The notes under the pieces were generated by a model. That model saw nothing but the letters and a program-made list of their open reading frames with translations. It made no database searches and was not told the DNA's origin. Source: JACKAN01 sp964502735 (GTDB taxonomy: Bacteria; Bdellovibrionota; Bdellovibrionia; Bdellovibrionales; UBA1609). Taken from it: a stretch of DNA of 7,543 nt. Position 1 is the stretch's first letter. Every line of letters begins with the position of its first letter. This document shows, one piece after another, positions 4,548 through 7,543 of this stretch. The position numbers were made by a program, and so were the translations under genes. Where the stretch lies: positions 1-7,543 of the forward strand of contig CAZCYD010000093.1 of the NCBI GenBank assembly GCA_964502735.1, read 5' to 3'.

Positions 4548-6380
4548 TTATTCTTCGATCGATTCTGATATGGCGGACCATTGTTCGTACAAATCGTCAA
4601 GTTGGTTTTGTATGGAACTCATGTTTGTTGTTAGTTCCCGGATTTTCTGAGAATCAGCTAAGGGAACAGAACCTAATAAATGTTGAGTCTCTTTAAGGCT
4701 TGTTTCGGCTTGGTCAATTTCATTTTCAATAATCATAAGGTTTTGCTTTAATCTAGAATTTGATTTCTTCTTTACTATTTTAGCTGAATCAGTTGAGTCA
4801 TTTTTTATGTTCGATTTGAGATTTTTTACCTCTTGCAATTTTTCGCGAAAGAGCAGCTGTTTGTCGTGCCACATTTGCCATTGGTCGAGCCCAACCATAG
4901 AAGTGATTTGTTTGTTTCCGGAGGAGTCTATTCCAAATGCCAATATCTGATTCGTCATCTCATCCAGAAAGTATCTATCATGGGTTACCAAGAGTATGGC
5001 TCCATTAAATTCCTGTAGGACCTTTGCTAAGACATCTAGTGTGGCCATATCTAGATCGTTGGTGGGCTCGTCGAGAACTAGTAAATTTGCTTTTGTTAAC
5101 ATAAGTCGGGCAAGAAGCAGTCGGCTTTGTTCGCCTCCCGACAATTTGTAAACGGGCGTATCCATTTGATCTTGATTGAATAAAAAACGTGAAAGGTAAC
5201 TTCTGGCATGAATCCACGTTCCAGCGTATTCAATATGATCTCCTGTAGGGCAAAGTGTTTTAAGTAGACTGAGATCAGGATCTAGACTTTGTCGATTCTG
5301 TTCAAAATAGGAAACTTCTAACTTTTCAGCATGAAAAATAGAACCTTCATCAGGGAGTTCTTCTTTTGTTAAAAGTTTTATTAGGGTTGATTTGCCACAA
5401 CCATTTTCACCCATTAAGCCAATCCGACTTTTTGGGCCAATAAGTAAATCTATTTTTGGGATGACAATATTCCCATCATAGGACTTCGAGATGGCTTTTG
5501 CCTCAATTAATATTTTAGGATTTTTTTCTGTAGATTGAAAATCGAACCGGACCTGTGAGTCGTTGTTCCGGTAAGTGACTTCATCTACTTTATCAGCTAG
5601 ATTGTGTGCAGAGTTTATGCGGGCCTTCTGTTTTGTTTGTCGGGCCTTAGCTCCGCGCCTTAACCATTCTGTTTCTCTTCGCAGAGTATTGCGCAATTTT
5701 TGCTCTTGCCCGAGCTGGGCTAATAAAATATTTTCTCGCGACTCCAAAAAATCGGCATAGGTTCCACGTACACTCAAAAGTCCATCGGGGTAACGACGGT
5801 TAATTTCTATTATTCTATTGGCAACTTTTTGTAAGAAAAGACGATCATGCGTAATAGTTAAAGTTGCAAATGGCGAGTTGGCTAAAAAATCTTCAAGCCA
5901 GAGGATGCCTTCTACGTCTAAATGGTTAGTAGGCTCGTCGAGAAGTAGAAGATTAGGTTGGCGTAAAAGCTCTCTGGCTAGTGCGACTCTTTTTTGCCAT
6001 CCTCCTGAGAGTTGACTTATTGGGGTGTCTTCATTCCACTTATTTAACTCAAGAAGTGAGCAAAGCTCTTGCGCCTTGGACATTTCCTTCCAATCGTAGG
6101 GATCTTCAGACCCCTCCATGATTGTTGTTTGAATTGTGGCTTCATCTTTAAATTTAGGCACTTGTTGAAGAAAACCCAATCTAAGCTCTTTGGAAAGAGT
6201 TAGGCTTCCTCCATCAGTGGGGATTTGCCCACTGATTATTTTTAAAAGAGTAGATTTGCCAGAGCCGTTTGGACCGATAAGTCCAATTCGCTCTCCACTG
6301 TCTATTGAAAAAGTTAAATTCTGAAATATTGGACGCTCAGAAAAAGATTTGCTGATTTGATGCGCTCCAACTAATATCAT
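4548..6380 (-). CDS. uup: ABC-F family ATPase, Uup type
   Basis: A 610-residue soluble ATPase with two ABC domains and no membrane segments, typical of ABC-F proteins, which act on ribosomes rather than as transporters. Uup is linked to ribosome-associated functions and to precise excision of transposons and tandem repeats. Domain 1 has Walker A GPNGSGKST (36-44), signature LSGGW (124-128), Walker B LLLLDEPTNHLD with catalytic Glu149, and switch His178. The interdomain linker (about 220-275) carries the Uup-like EWLRRGAKARQTKQKARI signature (238-255). Domain 2 has GENGCGKST (324-332), LSGGEQ (413-418), LDEPTNDLD with Glu438, and His467. Both ATP sites look intact. Residues ~505-610 form a Lys/Glu-rich coiled-coil C-terminal domain, which in Uup binds DNA. 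Length fits the family (about 600-650). The ATG at 6380 lies 6 bases after the stop of the upstream 81-residue gene and has a weak ribosome binding site, suggesting translational coupling in a two-gene operon. Confidence 0.93.
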   Translation of the reverse strand: MILVGAHQISKSFSERPIFQNLTFSIDSGERIGLIGPNGSGKSTLLKIISGQIPTDGGSLTLSKELRLGFLQQVPKFKDEATIQTTIMEGSEDPYDWKEMSKAQELCSLLELNKWNEDTPISQLSGGWQKRVALARELLRQPNLLLLDEPTNHLDVEGILWLEDFLANSPFATLTITHDRLFLQKVANRIIEINRRYPDGLLSVRGTYADFLESRENILLAQLGQEQKLRNTLRRETEWLRRGAKARQTKQKARINSAHNLADKVDEVTYRNNDSQVRFDFQSTEKNPKILIEAKAISKSYDGNIVIPKIDLLIGPKSRIGLMGENGCGKSTLIKLLTKEELPDEGSIFHAEKLEVSYFEQNRQSLDPDLSLLKTLCPTGDHIEYAGTWIHARSYLSRFLFNQDQMDTPVYKLSGGEQSRLLLARLMLTKANLLVLDEPTNDLDMATLDVLAKVLQEFNGAILLVTHDRYFLDEMTNQILAFGIDSSGNKQITSMVGLDQWQMWHDKQLLFREKLQEVKNLKSNIKNDSTDSAKIVKKKSNSRLKQNLMIIENEIDQAETSLKETQHLLGSVPLADSQKIRELTTNMSSIQNQLDDLYEQWSAISESIEE

Positions 6381-6386
6381 AGGAAT

Positions 6387-6632
6387 TTAATCTTTAGTTT
6401 TAAGGCGATCATCATTGTCTTCAATAAACTTTTTTATTTCATCAGCTATTCCTAATAGCTTTAACCATTGTTCTTTATAGAGGGTAACGGGGAATCGGCC
6501 CATCCCATACACAGAAAGAGCTCCCTTTTCGCTCACCTTCATGCTTAAAGTTCCGCGTGGAGGTTTAGAGCTTTTAAGCTCAGCATTTTCTGCTTTTAAA
6601 CGTTCTAATTCGGCTTTTAAATCATCAGACAT
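6387..6632 (-). CDS. Conserved hypothetical protein upstream of uup (81 aa)
   Basis: An 81-residue protein of unknown function. Residues 1-20 (MSDDLKAELERLKAENAELK) form a short heptad-like coiled coil. After a Pro/Arg/Gly linker comes a compact conserved-looking core (MKVSEKGALSVYGMGRFPVT, then LYKEQWLKLLGIADEI, 31-66) and an acidic/basic tail. I recall similar small proteins in delta-type proteobacteria annotated only as hypothetical; this could not be checked. The frame is open further upstream to a GTG at 6776, but its first ~12 codons would be the terminal repeat and flank of the IS element. The ATG at 6632 is instead preceded by GAGGTG at good spacing and gives a coherent N-terminus. 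It is followed after 6 bases by uup, so the two are probably cotranscribed. The function may relate to ribosomes or DNA by association only. Confidence 0.75.
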   Translation of the reverse strand: MSDDLKAELERLKAENAELKSSKPPRGTLSMKVSEKGALSVYGMGRFPVTLYKEQWLKLLGIADEIKKFIEDNDDRLKTKD

Positions 6633-6723
6633 AAGATACACCTCAAGTTTTGATTCCCGATAGGCTATCACAGCTTGTGGCGTTAGACACTTAAATTTTA
6701 GACGATTATTTTTTGGAATTGGT

Positions 6724-6729
6724 ATTATA
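6724..6729 (-). promoter_or_regulatory. Candidate -10 box of the uup operon
   Basis: On the minus strand this reads TATAAT, a perfect -10 hexamer about 92 bases upstream of the ATG at 6632. With 17-base spacing the -35 would fall at about 6747-6752, across the IS terminus, where no good TTGACA-like sequence is present. The original -35 may have been replaced when the IS inserted. Confidence 0.35.
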
Positions 6730-6740
6730 GATGCAGTTTC

Positions 6741-6776
6741 GTGTCTACTTTGGTCTTCCCCAAAAAAAGTGGACAC
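6741..6776. repeat. Imperfect 10-bp inverted repeat at the IS end
   Basis: gtgtctactt (6741-6750) and aagtggacac (6767-6776) are complementary at 9 of 10 positions around a 16-base centre. The inner arm belongs to the IS terminal repeat; the outer arm lies just outside the proposed tip. This may be a chance palindromic target, a remnant of a second IS end, or a sign that the true tip is nearer 6742. Confidence 0.6.
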
Positions 6777-7543
6777 TTTAGGAAGTTCTGTTTTGATGTT
6801 TAATTTTGTAATCTAACGGACTCAGATAATCAAGTGAAGAGTGACGTCTCTTCTTGTTGTACCAAGTCTCAATATAATTAAAAACACAAGATCGCATATC
6901 TTGCTCAGTTTTGGGATTTTGTCTATAAATCCATTCTTTTTTTAAAGAGCTAAAAAAGCTCTCAACAAAGGCATTGTCATAGCAGTTTCCCTTCCTGGAC
7001 ATACTCGGTTTTATATTCTGATTCTCTAAAAATCTCCTGTACGCCTCGGATGCATACTGAACACCTCGATCTGAGTGGAAAATAATCTCAGCCTGTGGGC
7101 CGACTTTCTGTATTGCCATATGAAGAGCATCCAAGACGACTCTTGTTTCTAAAGATCGGCTCATTGACCAGCCAATTACTTCTCTATTGTAAATATCTAG
7201 AACAACAGCTAAGTAGACATGATCAAATTTTGATAACTTTAAATATGTGATATCTCCAGCCAAAACTTGCCCTGGTGCTGACGGCATATCATGCTCGGAT
7301 TCAACTTTAAAAAGCCTTGGTGCAATAGGATGTGAGTGATTAGAGTCAGTTGTTTTGACTCTATATTTCTTTTTTAATCGTGCATCCAAGCCCATTTCTT
7401 GCATATATTTAGCAATCGTATTTTCACTGGCAGAGATCCCTAGAGACTTCAAATCGTTGTAAATACGAGGTGAGCCATAAGTTTGCTTGTAACCCATCAA
7501 CCTAGCCCGTGGCTTGAGCTTTAGATTCTTTTAACTTCTTGAA
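6751..7543 (-). mobile_element. IS3-family insertion sequence, partial at the window edge
   Basis: The OrfB-side end of an IS3-family element; the rest (OrfA and the other terminal repeat) lies beyond 7543. The end at 6751 is placed because the plus strand here begins TGGTCTTCCCC, then an A run and gtggacac, directly abutting the OrfB stop. From memory this agrees with the terminal repeat of IS3 at about 21 of 26 positions, including the terminal TG/CA and the internal GTGGACAC. A target duplication cannot be checked because the other end is outside the window. Confidence 0.75.
6778..7500 (-). CDS. IS3-family transposase OrfB, N-terminus missing or out of frame
   Basis: A DDE transposase catalysing the copy-out, paste-in transposition of its IS. 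The frame begins with TTG at 7500 and has 240 codons; full OrfB proteins are usually about 270-300. Present are the YGSPRIYNDLK region, TT-x-S-x-H linker, rve core with GDITYL (Asp83), FHSDRGVQYA (Asp144) and GNCYDNAFVESF (Glu180; DD-35-E spacing), and the C-terminal KKRRHSSLDYLSP motif. All catalytic residues are intact. Missing is the ~40-residue N-terminal HTH_21-like part: the frame meets a stop at 7531-7533 only ten codons upstream. An adjacent frame reads FKKLKESKAQATG and then stops at 7502-7504, which may be the lost N-terminal part or the end of OrfA. So OrfB is either expressed by -1 frameshift from OrfA or damaged. No ribosome binding site is evident at the TTG. Confidence 0.85.
   Translation of the reverse strand: MMGYKQTYGSPRIYNDLKSLGISASENTIAKYMQEMGLDARLKKKYRVKTTDSNHSHPIAPRLFKVESEHDMPSAPGQVLAGDITYLKLSKFDHVYLAVVLDIYNREVIGWSMSRSLETRVVLDALHMAIQKVGPQAEIIFHSDRGVQYASEAYRRFLENQNIKPSMSRKGNCYDNAFVESFFSSLKKEWIYRQNPKTEQDMRSCVFNYIETWYNKKRRHSSLDYLSPLDYKIKHQNRTS

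Noticed and set aside
4833..6015. Several frames inside uup on both strands
   Set aside because: All are shadows of the intact 610-codon ABC-F gene.
6633..6776. Extended N-terminus of the 81-residue protein starting at GTG 6776
   Set aside because: The extra codons are the IS terminal repeat and flanking non-coding DNA; ATG 6632 has its own ribosome binding site and gives a coherent protein start.
1..7543. CRISPR array or tRNA/rRNA genes
   Set aside because: No regularly spaced repeats of suitable length and no recognisable tRNA or rRNA sequence on either strand.

Overview
This is a low-GC window (roughly 38-40% by eye) from an accessory-looking stretch of a Gram-negative chromosome. Two conserved families are clear: an Uup-type ABC-F ATPase and a DUF1328/YtjA-type small membrane protein. 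An 81-residue protein with a GMGRFPVTLY-type core, which I associate with deltaproteobacteria/Bdellovibrionota-like genomes, and the many lineage-specific small or exported proteins suggest that part of the tree. This placement is an inference of low confidence.

Left part (1-2070): about 100 bases of distinctly GC-richer sequence run, in an open frame, into an AT-rich hypothetical gene (110-732). That gene is split by an A7 run at 280-286, so it is either frameshifted or uses -1 slippage. Convergent to it is a secreted hypothetical protein (748-1356, minus) with a signal peptide and a very good ribosome binding site. Next comes a weakly supported minus-strand ORF (1534-2049) that carries two short in-frame tandem duplications.

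Middle part (2070-4545): an AT-rich leader precedes the DUF1328 membrane protein (2307-2483). After about 340 non-coding bases comes a run of small plus-strand ORFs, each preceded by a purine-rich Shine-Dalgarno sequence: a basic 77-residue protein, a Lys-rich 99-residue protein, a 70-residue protein, an 82-residue protein with an N-terminal membrane segment, and a Cys-containing 71-residue protein. I recognise none of them. The 70- and 82-residue proteins share a C-terminal FD(D/E)K(V/I)KIT motif that is also conserved at nucleotide level. A GC-rich 13-bp hairpin lies between those two, and direct and tandem repeats fill the gap before the last one. A 37-codon overlapping frame with a PDZ-like GDIIVAV motif follows. 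Two hairpins sit in the gap that converges on uup.

Right part (4548-7543): a two-gene minus-strand operon, the 81-residue conserved protein then uup with a 6-base gap, both convergent with the small-ORF cluster. An IS3-family element is inserted about 120 bases upstream of the operon. Its transposase OrfB (DDE intact, N-terminus missing or out of frame) reads toward the operon, and its terminal inverted repeat starts near 6751, about where the -35 of the operon's best promoter candidate (TATAAT at 6724-6729) would be. The annotated biology is thus one housekeeping operon plus a mobile element next to a hypervariable block of unknown small proteins. No RNA gene or CRISPR array was seen.
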